64,000 nt of DNA from JAMXLO01 sp963818775 (GTDB taxonomy: Bacteria; Pseudomonadota; Alphaproteobacteria; Acetobacterales; Acetobacteraceae), in contig CAWFUF010000029.1 of assembly GCA_963818775.1 (NCBI GenBank), positions 27,310 to 91,309 of the forward strand, in the 5' to 3' direction. Within the stretch, counting starts at the first letter, position 1, and each line of letters begins with the position of its first letter. This document shows, piece after piece, positions 51,757-60,535 of this stretch. The position numbers were made by a program, and so were the translations under genes. A model generated the notes under the pieces. The model was not told the DNA's origin, searched no databases, and was given only the letters and a program-made list of their open reading frames with translations.

Positions 51757-53352
51757 ATGTCGTTAGCGACCCTGCCGCTGCCGGACGACCCCACCGAGCT
51801 GCGCGACCTCGCGGTTGATTTGCAGGCAGAGCTGGCCCGCAAGGATATCGAGATCGCCGCCAATGCGGCCGAGATCCATGCCAAGACGCTACATATCGAG
51901 AAGCTGAAGATGCAGCTGGCGGTGTTACGCCGCGCGCGCTTCGGCCGCTCCTCCGAGAAGCTCGACCACGCGATCGAGCAGCTTGAGTTGCTGATCGGCG
52001 AACTCGAAGCGGACGCCGGTGCCGTCGAGGCGCGCGACACTGCCGGCGATGCTGACGCCGGGCAACCCGTCAAGCGGCGGGAACGCCAACATCCGGTCCG
52101 CAAGCCGCTGCCGCCACACTTGCCGCGCGAGACCATCACCCATGAGGCAGCCTGCACCTGCCCGGGCTGCGGCGGCACGGTGTTCAGCCGCATCGGCCAG
52201 GACGAGCGCGAGGTGCTGGAATACGTGCCCTCCAGCTTCAAGGTGATCCGCCACATCCGCCCGAAGCTGAGCTGTCGCGCTTGCGAGACGATCGTGCAGC
52301 CGCCGATGCCCAGTCTGCCGATCGAACGCGGCCGGCCCGGCCCCGGCCTGCTCGCGCAGGTTCTGGTGGCGAAGTTCTGCGACCATACACCGCTGCACCG
52401 CCAGGCCGGCATCTATGCCCGCGAAGGCGTCGAACTCGACCGCTCGACCTTGGCCGACTGGGTGGGGCGGTCAGTATTCCTGCTGGCCCCCTTGGCCGAA
52501 GCCATTGGCCGCCACGTCCGCGCCGGGCAGGTGCTGCATGCCGACGACACCACCCTCCCGGTGCTGGCGCCCGGCACGGGAAAAACCAGGACCGGCCGGC
52601 TGTGGGTGGTCGTGCGGGACGAACGTCCGTTCGGATCGGACATTCCGCCGGCCGCCTACTATCGCTACTCGCCGGACCGCAAGGGCATCCACGCCCAGGC
52701 GCTGCTCGGCCGCTGCCGCGGCTTCCTTCATGCCGATGGCTATGCCGGCTTCGACAGTCTCTATCGGCCCACCACGCCGGACGGCGCGCCGCCGCTGATC
52801 GAGGTGGCGTGCTGGAGTCACGTACGCCGGAAATTCTACGACATCCACCACGCCTCGGCCTCGCCGATCGCGCGCGAAGCAATGGAGCGCATCGCCGCCC
52901 TGTTTGTCATCGAGACCAGCGTTCGCGGACAGGCGCCTGATCGACGCCTGGCCGCGCGCGTCCAATACGCCCGGCCGCGATTGGACGAGTTGAAGCAATT
53001 CCTCCAGGGCTCCCTGAAACGGATCAGCGGCAAGAGCGCGCTCGCCGGAGCTATCCGCTACGCCCTCACACGATGGAACGCGCTGCTGCGCTACCTGGCA
53101 GACGGCCGGCTGGAAATGAGCAACAACGCCGCCGAGCGCGGCATGCGAGCGCCAGTTCTCGGCCGCAAAAATTACCTCTTCTGTGGCTCCGATGCCGGCG
53201 GACAACGCGCCGCTTGTGTCTACACCATCGTCGAAACGGCGAAGATGACCAGCATCAATCCGCAGGCCTATCTGTCCGACGTTCTCGGACGCATCGCAGA
53301 TCATCCCATCCACAAGATCGACGCCCTGCTCCCCTGGCTTTGGACACAATAG
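51757..53352 (+). CDS. tnpC: IS66 transposase TnpC
   Basis: A 531-residue DDE transposase. An N-terminal coiled coil (LQAELARKDIEIAANAAEIH) is followed by the leucine-zipper-like ARFGRSSEKLDHAIEQLELL, a Cys4 zinc motif CTCPGCGGTVF..LSCRAC, and the catalytic domain with HADDTTLPVL, FLHADGYAGFDSLY and EMSNNAAERGMRAPVLGRKN (D, D, E). The frame is complete and length is normal for IS66. Confidence 0.96.
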   Translation: MSLATLPLPDDPTELRDLAVDLQAELARKDIEIAANAAEIHAKTLHIEKLKMQLAVLRRARFGRSSEKLDHAIEQLELLIGELEADAGAVEARDTAGDADAGQPVKRRERQHPVRKPLPPHLPRETITHEAACTCPGCGGTVFSRIGQDEREVLEYVPSSFKVIRHIRPKLSCRACETIVQPPMPSLPIERGRPGPGLLAQVLVAKFCDHTPLHRQAGIYAREGVELDRSTLADWVGRSVFLLAPLAEAIGRHVRAGQVLHADDTTLPVLAPGTGKTRTGRLWVVVRDERPFGSDIPPAAYYRYSPDRKGIHAQALLGRCRGFLHADGYAGFDSLYRPTTPDGAPPLIEVACWSHVRRKFYDIHHASASPIAREAMERIAALFVIETSVRGQAPDRRLAARVQYARPRLDELKQFLQGSLKRISGKSALAGAIRYALTRWNALLRYLADGRLEMSNNAAERGMRAPVLGRKNYLFCGSDAGGQRAACVYTIVETAKMTSINPQAYLSDVLGRIADHPIHKIDALLPWLWTQ

Positions 53353-53408
53353 TCCAGCTCAGGGATCGCCACGAACCATCAATGCCGCGGTCGTCGGTAG
53401 ACGCTTAC

Positions 53409-53445
53409 TTGTATCCCGACCGCCAGGATACAACTCAGGATACAA
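53409..53445. repeat. Three TTGTATCC/GGATACAA sites next to the integrase
   Basis: TTGTATCC (53409), GGATACAA (53426) and GGATACAA (53438). The first pair forms an 8-bp perfect inverted repeat with a 9-bp spacer; the last two are direct, 12 bp apart. Before IS66 landed these sites lay 19 bp upstream of the integrase start, so they may be arm sites or operators of the integrase. Confidence 0.55.
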
Positions 53446-53557
53446 TATCGGATGGGATGGAGGGGACAACGGGAAACATCCACGAACGCAACAGTCCAGG
53501 TTTTAGGCCGATTTATGGGCTTTCATGGACGGTCTGGGATGTCTCAAAATAGGTCCG

Positions 53558-53628
53558 TGGCGGAGGGGATGAGATTCGAACTCACGATAGAGGTTGACCC
53601 CCTATAACGGTTTAGCAAACCGGTGAGC
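53558..53628 (-). other. tRNA-Ser(GCU) 3' fragment, probable attachment site
   Basis: Read on the minus strand it holds an anticodon arm (CCGGTTTGCTAAACCG, anticodon GCT), a long variable arm typical of tRNA-Ser, a T-arm (GTGAGTTCGAATCTCAT) and the acceptor end ATCCCCTCCGCCA with encoded CCA. The 5' half (acceptor strand, D-arm) is not present beyond 53628. Such 3' fragments are the duplicated attachment sites left by tyrosine-integrase islands. Confidence 0.85.
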
Positions 53629-53744
53629 GGATGGTCAGCTTCCGAGAAATGGCGGAATTCCGCCAGTTTTAGGTGCGCATAGGACGCGAACAAAGCGGGA
53701 ATTCGCGCATAGCGACGGCACAAATGACGGCACAGCTGACAGGC

Positions 53745-54347
53745 TCAATTTGACAGCCCTCCGCGTGTTGCCGGCACTACATTCCAGAGGGAGATGACCC
53801 GGTTCTCGGGATGCCGTGGGTCGTCCTGCAGGATGCTGAGGGAGCCGGTATCAAGCATGAGCCGCTGACCGCCTCTGGCGGCCAACCCAATCCACCGGGC
53901 GGCTAGCACCCGCGAGAAGTGCCCGTGCGAAAACAGAGCGACGTTCCCGTCGAATGCCTCAAGCCGCCCAATGAGCCGGTCTGCCCGGTCTGACACCTGA
54001 TCCGGCAACTCGCCGTTCGGACAGCCGTCCGCGAAGATATTCCACCCCGGCCGTCCTTTAACGATGTCTGGGGTGCGAATGCCCTCATAATCACCGTAAT
54101 CCCACTCGGCGAGGTCCGGCTCGACCTGAGCAAGGGATCCTAGGCCGGCAAGCTCGCTCGTCCTCTGGGCCCGCTGCCGGGGGCTGCACAGGACGGATGA
54201 GAAGTGGATACCGCTCAGCCACGGCGCCAAGCGCTTGGCCTCCTCCTCGCCATGAATGGTCAGCGGTATGTCTGTACTCCCGGTATGCTGGCCTGAGAGC
54301 GACCATTCGGTCTCGCCGTGGCGGACGACGTAGAGTTTCACCGGCAT
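53745..54347 (-). CDS. Histidine phosphatase family protein
   Basis: A 200-residue phosphoglycerate-mutase-like phosphatase. The catalytic motif is KLYVVRHGETEWSLSGQHTG; the second Arg/Glu/His cluster includes LCSPRQRAQRTSEL, DLAEWDYGDYEG and the late catalytic His in VALFSHGHFSRVLAARW. Frame, start (ATG at 54347) and length are normal, unlike most genes to its right. It may be a sugar-phosphate or RNA-related phosphatase. It lies inside the accessory region next to the tRNA fragment, so it may be cargo. Confidence 0.9.
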   Translation of the reverse strand: MPVKLYVVRHGETEWSLSGQHTGSTDIPLTIHGEEEAKRLAPWLSGIHFSSVLCSPRQRAQRTSELAGLGSLAQVEPDLAEWDYGDYEGIRTPDIVKGRPGWNIFADGCPNGELPDQVSDRADRLIGRLEAFDGNVALFSHGHFSRVLAARWIGLAARGGQRLMLDTGSLSILQDDPRHPENRVISLWNVVPATRGGLSN

Positions 54348-54493
54348 AGCGTGTTTCCTCGCTCGAAAACAGAGTCTCAGACAACCAGGCGGAAGCCTTG
54401 ATTGCCGTCACAGCCAGACGAAAAATGGACGCAGTTCTACACCTTGCCTTGTGGGCTTCCGGCTCGGTGCGCATACGAGTTAGATTCCCGGAA

Positions 54494-55520
54494 ATGGGCC
54501 GGGACGGAACACCAAGCAGTTGCAGCACGCGCAGGTCCTGAAGCAGATTAGTGGCTATGGCGCCGATGAGTGGGAGATATTCACCCGCGAATGGCAGCAA
54601 GGCCTCGCCAAGTTCATGGCTACCATGAGGTCAAGAGGCTCGGGGCGCCGGTGACCATGGCCGGGACGTGATAGGCCTGTGCAGCACGGCCGCCTGCGAG
54701 GGGGACTGGGACAACTACCAGTGCAAAAATTATGGGGCGATGCTTCAGACCCCGAAGGCCTGCGAGACGCCGGGAAGATCATCTTCCATGCCTTTCGAGG
54801 GGTCTTCAAACCGCCCCGCCGCATCGCTTTGTCGCCCCAAAAGGGCCGTCGATGGACCTACGCGACCTCCTGCTGAAGCCCAGCAAGTTCAAGGAGGAGG
54901 TCATAAGACCTGGAATACCGGGTCGCCGGGCACGTTGTTCAGAAAAGCAGAAGCACATGCTGAAGAGTGACCTGGCGGATTACGTGAACGACTATGATTT
55001 CGAATCATTCGGCTATGCGTCCTCGACGAGATGCTCGATCTCGCATCGCCTGACCGCCTACTGGACAGAGCGATTTCGGCGGCCTGCTGCCGCGCCAAAG
55101 CCGGGGTAACACCAGAAAAGTCATGCCGCTTGAGACTGTGTATGTTAGAAAGCTGCTGGATGTTTACGCCGAAGCTATCGGGGCGACGTCACCTGCCAAA
55201 GCGACCTTGAGGCCCGTGATCAATGGAAGATGGACCTGCAGAAGCAACGCGTGAAATTTTTCGATGCCGAGGCCTTCATGGCGACCTATCGGGACCAGAC
55301 CGAGCCAGGCACCACGGAAAGCTTCGCCGATCAAATTTTGAATGCGATCGAGCCCTCTTTAATGATCGCCGGGCACCGGACTGCAACAGATTGAGCACGG
55401 CGCTGACCATTGCAGGAGAACCGACCGGCTAGTGTTCTTACCCCACAAGCGAAGCCCGGAATGAAACAGGGTGTTTGCCATCAGTTAGCCAACGATGACC
55501 GCGTGACGTGGAAGGTTTGA
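54494..55520 (+). pseudogene. ABC-3C system effector (REase-like N-terminus), multiply frameshifted
   Basis: Fragments in three frames join into one protein: YGADEWEIFTREWQQGL, then HGRDVIGLCSTAACEGDWDN and YQCKNYG (a QxK-type endonuclease-fold motif), KIIFHAFRGVFKPPRRIALS, LRDLLLKPSKFKEEV, MPLETVYVRKLLDVYAEAIG, VKFFDAEAFMATYRDQTEPG and the C-terminal GMKQGVCHQLANDDRVTWKV. At least six frameshifts break it. The last segment and the gene order match the effector of ABC-three-component systems as I know them. The presumed start is an ATG at 54494. Product is certainly non-functional as read. Confidence 0.72.
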
Positions 55521-55521
55521 G

Positions 55522-56022
55522 ATGGGTCATATAGAGCCAGCCTCGGCGCCGCCCGCGGATTTTCAATACGCCGTTCGAAACGGGGCTTCGCTCGGTTGTC
55601 ATTTTGACGGCTTGCTATCCGGAAAGCTTTGGGTCTGAATCGCCTGGTCATATTCGACCATCTTGTCGTTCACACCGAAGACATCGGCGGACCTGAAAGC
55701 ATGCACCCAAAGGACCGCTCGCGCGCGGCTGAGATTCTGGTGCGTCGTGGCCTGGTCAATTCCGGTCTGTCGCTGATGCAGACCCGCGGCCTGGTTGCTC
55801 GCTGGTCCCCCTACGTCTGGTTTCCGCTATCGCGCCGGTGGAGAAGCAGGATCATTCGTCGACATGCTTACCAGCCCATATATGAGCTCTCTGAAGAAGA
55901 GGGCGGCTTGGCTGATGGATCATATCCACCCGATGTCTGACGAACATCTGTCGCGGCTGGTGCGGAGCCGCATGGACCAATGGGAGCCGGAGTTCCAGGC
56001 CGCCCAATCGCAGTCTCAATAG
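55522..56022 (+). pseudogene. ABC-3C system middle component, frameshifted
   Basis: After shifts near 55560 and 55635 it reads IFNTPFETGLRSVVILTACY, LNRLVIFDHLVVHTEDIGG, PESMHPKDRSRAAEILVRRG and, after a further shift near 55805, YRAGGEAGSFVDMLTSPYMS followed by RAAWLMDHIHPMSDEHLSRL. This is the helical middle component (MC2-like) of ABC-3C systems. The ATG at 55522 directly follows the effector's stop, so the three genes formed a compact operon. Confidence 0.72.
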
Positions 56023-56024
56023 CC

Positions 56025-57887
56025 ATGCAGCTCAGATTCCTCCATGTCAGCGGCCCGATACGAAACCGGCAACGATCGATTTTTTCGCCGGTTTGAATGT
56101 TATCAATGGCCCGTCAAACACCGGGAAATCCCATATTCTTCGGATTATCGATTATATGCTCGGCGCGCGGGATGCACCGGAGCCGATTGCTGAACAGGCT
56201 CTCCATGATCTGGCTCACCTTGGCATTGTACTGAACGACGGTAGCGAGAAGACGCTCATTCGCGCCCTCGCGGGAGGCGGATAAGAATCATCGATGGTTT
56301 GAGCAAGGCCAGACCTGACGATAAGCAGGGAGTGTCTGTGTCTGCCCGTCACGGCGCGAAAGCATCTTTGTCAAAATTTCTGCTTGAGCAGTTCGATGTT
56401 GGTAATGTCGGGGCGAGCAACGCCCGTATGCGCACCAATGCAGCCGGGCAAACACGAGATCTTAGCTTCCGTGATCTCGGAGTTCTATGCCTTGGTAAAT
56501 GAGACTAAGATCCAAGCGCCCACGTCTCCTGCCCTTGAGCGGCCAGTATGTCTCGAGAACGGCTGAGACTTCTGTGTTCAAGTATGTGCTAACAGGGGTT
56601 GACAACTCAGCTCTCGACTTGGCTAAGCCCGACACCTCGCTACGCTATCGTCAGGCAGCGCAGCTCGAATTGATCGACCAGCAGGTTCGTGAACTAGACC
56701 AAGAGATAACTGCTGCGGACCACGATCGAGAGGAACTGGAAACACTCAACTCATCCCTAGACCTTGAGCTTGCGGAGAGCTTTCAGGTCCAGGAAGAAAC
56801 CGAAACAGACTACAGGGAGCTGACAAGGCGGCGACGGGCTCTGCGCAGCGAGCTCGAAAACGCTTATGACCGAATGGCGGAGATCGCCACACTACAGGCC
56901 CGCTTCCAGCTGCTCGAGCAGCACTACGGGTCGGATCATGATCGGCTAGCGGCGATCATAGAGGCTGGTGCTCTGTTCGCTCTCGAAGAAGGTGAGACAT
57001 GTCCGATCTGTGGGGCCGATCCGAAGCACCATCGCCCGTCATCTGCCTGCGACGGCAACTTTGACGAGATTGTCGAGGCAGCTAAGGCCGAGACGGCTGA
57101 TCTGCAACATCGCGTCGTTGAACTAAAGCAAACGATGGATGGCCTTGCAGAGGAGCGCGAAGAGCTTGCTGAACGAGCACGGGAGATTTTGCCTGAGCTG
57201 CAGGAGCTACAGCGCGGCATAATCCGCGAAGTGCCGTCGGTTCAGACGGTCCGGAGCACGACAAACAAGATCATCGAACGAAAGGTGGGCGTCCAGAAAA
57301 GTCTTGATCTTGTCCGTCGGCGCGACAGACTTCTCGACCAGAGGGCGCAATTAGGTGTTGTCCCTGGTTATGACAGCACCACCATCGTCGCAGAACATTC
57401 ATTAAGTGGCACGGTCCTCGATGAGTTCTGTCAGGTCATCGAAGCCGAGCTGAAGGCATGGGAGTTTCCAAGCCCGGATAGAGTGTTCTTTGAGCTTCCG
57501 AAGTGGGACATTTCCGTATCCGGAAAACCCAGGAGTTCGAACGGAAAGGGCGTCCGCGCACTGCTGCATGGCGCCTTCAGCATTGGCCTGATGAAATATT
57601 GCCAACCCAGAAAGCGAGCGCATCCTGGCTTTCTTGTTCTCGATTACTTTTCGTCACCTACAAGGATCCGGATGGGCTTGAAGAAGTTGGCGATTCAGGC
57701 CACACCGCTGAAAGATAGGGCTTTCCAAGCGTTCGCAGCCTTGTCCAATCAGTATCAGCTCATCCTCCTAGACAACGTCGACGTTCCCAATTGGCTGCCT
57801 TCGCAATCGCATTATATCCACTTTACCGGGCAGCCAACACAAGGCCGAACGGGTCTATTCCCGCCGCTGGATAGCCACCGGCCTTAA
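56025..57887 (+). pseudogene. ABC-3C system SMC/Rad50-like ATPase, frameshifted
   Basis: Begins MQLRFLHVSGPIR; after a shift near 56065 the Walker A region LNVINGPSNTGKSHILRIID appears, then frames change near 56282, 56475 and 56535. From 56499 a long open frame holds two coiled coils (LIDQQVRELDQEITAADHD; LQHRVVELKQTMDGLAEERE) around a CPICGADPKHH Zn-like hook. Near 57640 the Walker B site (PGFLVLD) is again out of frame for about 20 codons, where LVTYKDPDGLEE is readable in another frame, then ALSNQYQLILLDNVDVPNWL returns. The ATPase is therefore dead. Confidence 0.75.
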
Positions 57888-58103
57888 CCGGCGTCATATC
57901 GATCGCCAATCCGCCATTTCTCGATGTGATCGAAATCGCACCCGTCCGTCTCCGGCGTCCAGCTTCCGCCCCATTCCTGACCGTGACTAATGGCTATACG
58001 TCCGGCAACCGCATACCGTGCGGCTATTCCTCTCGGCCCCTGATTACTCCCCGAGTCCCCGAAGTCCGTCAGCCTGGACGACACCTCTGTCCCTTTACGC
58101 GGT
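57888..58103. other. No gene seen
   Basis: After the ATPase remnant there is no frame with a ribosome binding site or family similarity. The antisense open frame across 57884-58159 is Arg/Gly-rich and lacks a credible start. Confidence 0.4.
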
Positions 58104-58379
58104 TCACCTGCGGCGGCCGCGAGGCGGTCGAGCTGTCGGAGAGCACGAGCCGGCGCCATCTCGCTCCGCAGCGGCAGCCTCGTACTTGCCGGCTAGATCA
58201 ATGAGGGCTCTCATGCCCTTGGGGGTCATGGCTGTAAGTGCAGCACGTTCAGCCTCACCGCCCGCTCTCGCAGTTCCGAGGGAGGCCGATGAGCGAAGAG
58301 CACAAATCGACGCATCATATTCCGCAGCAACGAGTGCCCGGTGACGAAGAAGCCGGGCGCAGCCATCTTGCGGTGGCAT
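58104..58379 (-). CDS. Hypothetical protein, doubtful
   Basis: A possible 91-residue frame from ATG 58379: PPQDGCARLLRHRALVAAEY and MRALIDLAGKYEAAAAERDG look like amphipathic helices, followed by an Arg/Pro-rich end. No ribosome binding site is visible and I know no family. The helical part might be the live or decayed start of a small protein whose frame shifts near 58160. Confidence 0.25.
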   Translation of the reverse strand: MPPQDGCARLLRHRALVAAEYDASICALRSSASLGTARAGGEAERAALTAMTPKGMRALIDLAGKYEAAAAERDGAGSCSPTARPPRGRRR

Positions 58380-59116
58380 GATTAACAAGGGGTGTGTGCA
58401 GGCGGAGTTCGCTGTTACATCACCATCATTTCGTCAGTGGTGTAACACCTCAGTCAATCGGGCGCGGCAATTTTCCTGCGCTTATCAGGAGCGCATATTG
58501 CCGGGACTGATCTGCCCCGCGCCCATGGGTCACCGCCTACCCTTCAATGTTGGATCCTGCCGCCGAATAACCCGCGCGCGTGATCTATGTGAGATAAGCC
58601 GCCCGACAGCGATTCCGATCCCTCCCAGGATCGCGCCCACTACCGGGATGCCAGCGATCAAGATGATGACGAATATCGACTCATCGATCGGCGGCATCCG
58701 CGCGAAACGATGGAGGGTGTCAAGGATATGATTCCTGGCGCCCAACACCTCTACGGGGGCGCCGGACCGCCCGGGACTAGAACGGCGGCCTTTTCTTGGT
58801 CGGTTGGACTCCGGCGCTGATCGCCGGCACATTCGCAGACGCTGCGGGGTGGGTTCTTGTCGGCAGATGACCGAGCAGACTGCCGCGGTTGAGGGTGGCC
58901 TACTCCGCAGCACTCCGCACAGCGGGGCCCGCCGTTCTCTTCTGATACACCCCAGGATCAATCCACTTGTGGACGTTGCGAAACCGATTGTCGATCTGAT
59001 AACGCCTTCATCACGACCAAGCGGCGGAAGCCCGTTGCGTCAGGCCCAGAAGCGAATTGCGGGACGAGTTCATAGCCGAACCGATACGGCTGAGTGGGGA
59101 TCTGGACTGCCCTCGT
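58380..59116. other. Gene-poor stretch
   Basis: About 740 bp without a convincing gene. On the minus strand 58530-58697 encodes MPPIDESIFVIILIAGIPVV and AILGGIGIAVGRL, a possible 55-residue single-span membrane protein, but it has no ribosome binding site. The plus strand near 58810 reads LIAGTFADAAGWVLVG, another hydrophobic scrap. Both may be relics. Confidence 0.3.
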
Positions 59117-59162
59117 TTATCCACACCCTTATCCCCATAGTTCTTCCATGATTTGTGGATAT
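59117..59162. other. Cluster of three DnaA-box-like sites
   Basis: TTATCCACA (59117-59125, the perfect consensus), TTATCCCCA (59129-59137, one mismatch) and the inverted TGTGGATAT (59154-59162, one mismatch) lie within 46 bp, followed by an AT-rich patch and GTCCACA. No gene covers them. Such a group can mark a replication origin or DnaA-regulated promoter; on accessory DNA it may be a relic of a plasmid origin. Confidence 0.4.
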
Positions 59163-59232
59163 TACGTTTTCATGTCCACAAGGTGCAGTGCAGCAAACGT
59201 TGGGGCTAGAGCGGTAGGCGGCTTTACAGCGC

Positions 59233-59376
59233 CTAGCATGGCGGCTGCACTCCATTCGGGCAAACAGCCGTGGGGGGAACCACGATGGTGGTGGAAGCCG
59301 GAGGCGGTGGATTGTTGCTGCTGATGCATCCGGTCAACCCGAGGGCGATCAGCAACGCGAACAGCCGAAATTGCAT
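59233..59376 (-). CDS. Small lipoprotein
   Basis: A 47-residue protein: signal peptide LFALLIALGLTGC with lipobox, then SSNNPPPPASTTIVVPPTAV and CPNGVQPPC. GAGGAA lies 8 bases before the ATG at 59376. Similar mini-lipoproteins with a Pro-rich middle and paired Cys at the end are common in Alphaproteobacteria. The function is unknown. Confidence 0.7.
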   Translation of the reverse strand: MQFRLFALLIALGLTGCISSNNPPPPASTTIVVPPTAVCPNGVQPPC

Positions 59377-59480
59377 GTGAAGGTTCCTCTGCTGTGTCTA
59401 GGGAAGGCCGGTCCGTGGCATTCCGACTCGCCTTCACTGAACCGCCGGCCTTCCTAGCATCCTCCAACCGTCAGCGCTGC

Positions 59481-59678
59481 CTACTTCTTTGCCATCAGGT
59501 TAACCGAAACGGAAAGCGACTTCGCGTTCTTGTAAGGCAGTGGCATCGCGGACCCGGTGGATGCAACCAGGAACGTCTTCCCGGAGGCCGATGGGGGCGC
59601 CTCGTCGAGTGCCTGCTTGGATATGTCCATCGTTATGATCAGCCTGTCGCCTTCTATCTTCCATTCGACGTTGTGCAT
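59481..59678 (-). CDS. Small conserved cytoplasmic protein
   Basis: A 65-residue protein: MHNVEWKIEGDRLIITMDIS, KQALDEAPPSASGKTFLVAS and VSVNLMAKK. The PPSASGKTxLVAS stretch is recurrent in short uncharacterised alphaproteobacterial proteins. It is probably a small beta-strand protein. The open frame extends 12 codons above the ATG at 59678 with poor sequence. No function is known. Confidence 0.6.
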   Translation of the reverse strand: MHNVEWKIEGDRLIITMDISKQALDEAPPSASGKTFLVASTGSAMPLPYKNAKSLSVSVNLMAKK

Positions 59679-59888
59679 TACTCGGTGTCTCCGGCTTGCA
59701 TGCCTCTCCCACAAGGGCCGCCGCGGCTTACTGGGCTTGTGGGTGTTAAGCCAGATGCCCCCGCCGGCAGCGCCCGCAATAGCATAGTCGCGTTAGGTCT
59801 TGTGTCTTCTCTCGCTGGGGCCGCAGTCGCCCTCAGCCGGACGCATGCCATTTCCACGCTTCGCGCATAGAACTATTGCGGATTCCGA

Positions 59889-59894
59889 TATAAT
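59889..59894 (+). promoter_or_regulatory. Perfect TATAAT -10 element ahead of small-gene cluster
   Basis: TATAAT occurs 70 bp before the small ORF at 59964, inside an AT-rich patch unusual for this genome. No good -35 is seen at 16-18 bp (CATAGA there). It may drive the small gene and the DUF1127 gene that follows. Confidence 0.3.
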
Positions 59895-59963
59895 CAGGAC
59901 ACACCTCCTGCCCTATATTATGCTGCAACGCAGCACGGGCCGCTCAGGCCACAGGAGATCCTC

Positions 59964-60131
59964 ATGCGCACCATCGCCGGGTCGCTTCCTCAAAAGAAGA
60001 GTGGGAACTGGCTTTCAAATCTGGGGGCAAAACTTCAGCGAACTGGACGACGCGCCGTCGCCAGAGAGGCCCACCCGCTCGTGCAGGCTGACGCCGCGGC
60101 GTTCGTCAGCGCCTTCATGCGCGTCGGCTGA
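59964..60131 (+). CDS. Small basic protein upstream of DUF1127 gene
   Basis: A 55-residue protein: MRTIAGSLPQKKSGNWLSNL, GAKLQRTGRRAVAREAHPLV and QADAAAFVSAFMRVG. CAGGAG stands at ideal spacing before the ATG at 59964. It is basic in the first half and helical at the end, and lies 27 bp before a DUF1127 gene, so the two are probably one unit. I do not recognise the family. Confidence 0.6.
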   Translation: MRTIAGSLPQKKSGNWLSNLGAKLQRTGRRAVAREAHPLVQADAAAFVSAFMRVG

Positions 60132-60158
60132 TCACGCCAAGCAGCAAGGAGAATAGTC

Positions 60159-60341
60159 GTGCACATATTGTCTGGGATCGGGGCGCAGCTCGGTCGCTTT
60201 GCGTCCAGATTGGCGGCACGCCACAGGGCAGCCACCGAGATCCGCCAGCTCTATCAGTTCGACGATCGGGAACTGCGGGATATGGGCCTGAGCCGCGGCG
60301 ATTTTCCAGCCCTCATCAGGGGAACCTACCGCCGAGATTGA
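60159..60341 (+). CDS. DUF1127 domain-containing small protein
   Basis: A 60-residue protein with the DUF1127 (YjiS-like) motif at its end: LYQFDDRELRDMGLSRGDFP followed by ALIRG. AAGGAG precedes the GTG at 60159. Related proteins in alphaproteobacteria bind RNA or affect phosphate and stress metabolism. The small basic protein upstream is likely co-transcribed. Confidence 0.88.
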   Translation: MHILSGIGAQLGRFASRLAARHRAATEIRQLYQFDDRELRDMGLSRGDFPALIRGTYRRD

Positions 60342-60535
60342 TGGCTCTGGATGCCATCGGGATTTGCGGCGGAGCTGAGCTCAAGCTGTGCGCTCTCCGC
60401 AACTGCCCCGTGTCGCCATTGGAGATACAGCTGCGGGGAACGGAGAATACCAAAAGATTGTGACATTAGTCACAGCGAATTCCGTGCCATGCCGGATAGG
60501 TGGCGCACAGTACAATCTGTCATAGGGGAACACAG

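Larger units (their letters stand above)
50681..53416. mobile_element. IS66 family insertion sequence with 8-bp target duplication
   Basis: The element itself is 50689-53408 (2720 bp). Its left end begins GTGAGCGTGGACTGATGGCC and its right end, read inward, GTAAGCGTCTACCGACGACC, about 16 of 22 positions alike. The 8 bp TTGTATCC occurs directly on both outer sides (50681-50688 and 53409-53416), a perfect IS66-size target duplication. All three IS66 genes are open, so it is probably still active or recently moved. Confidence 0.93.

Noticed and set aside
53558..53700. Intact tRNA-Ser gene
   Set aside because: Anticodon, variable, T-arm and acceptor 3' strand are present, but the sequence beyond 53628 has no D-arm and no strand pairing with the CCCTCCG acceptor end.
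56499..57887. Intact SMC-like protein of 462 residues
   Set aside because: The frame lacks the Walker A part, which lies upstream in another frame, and the Walker B stretch near 57640 is in the wrong frame for about 20 codons.
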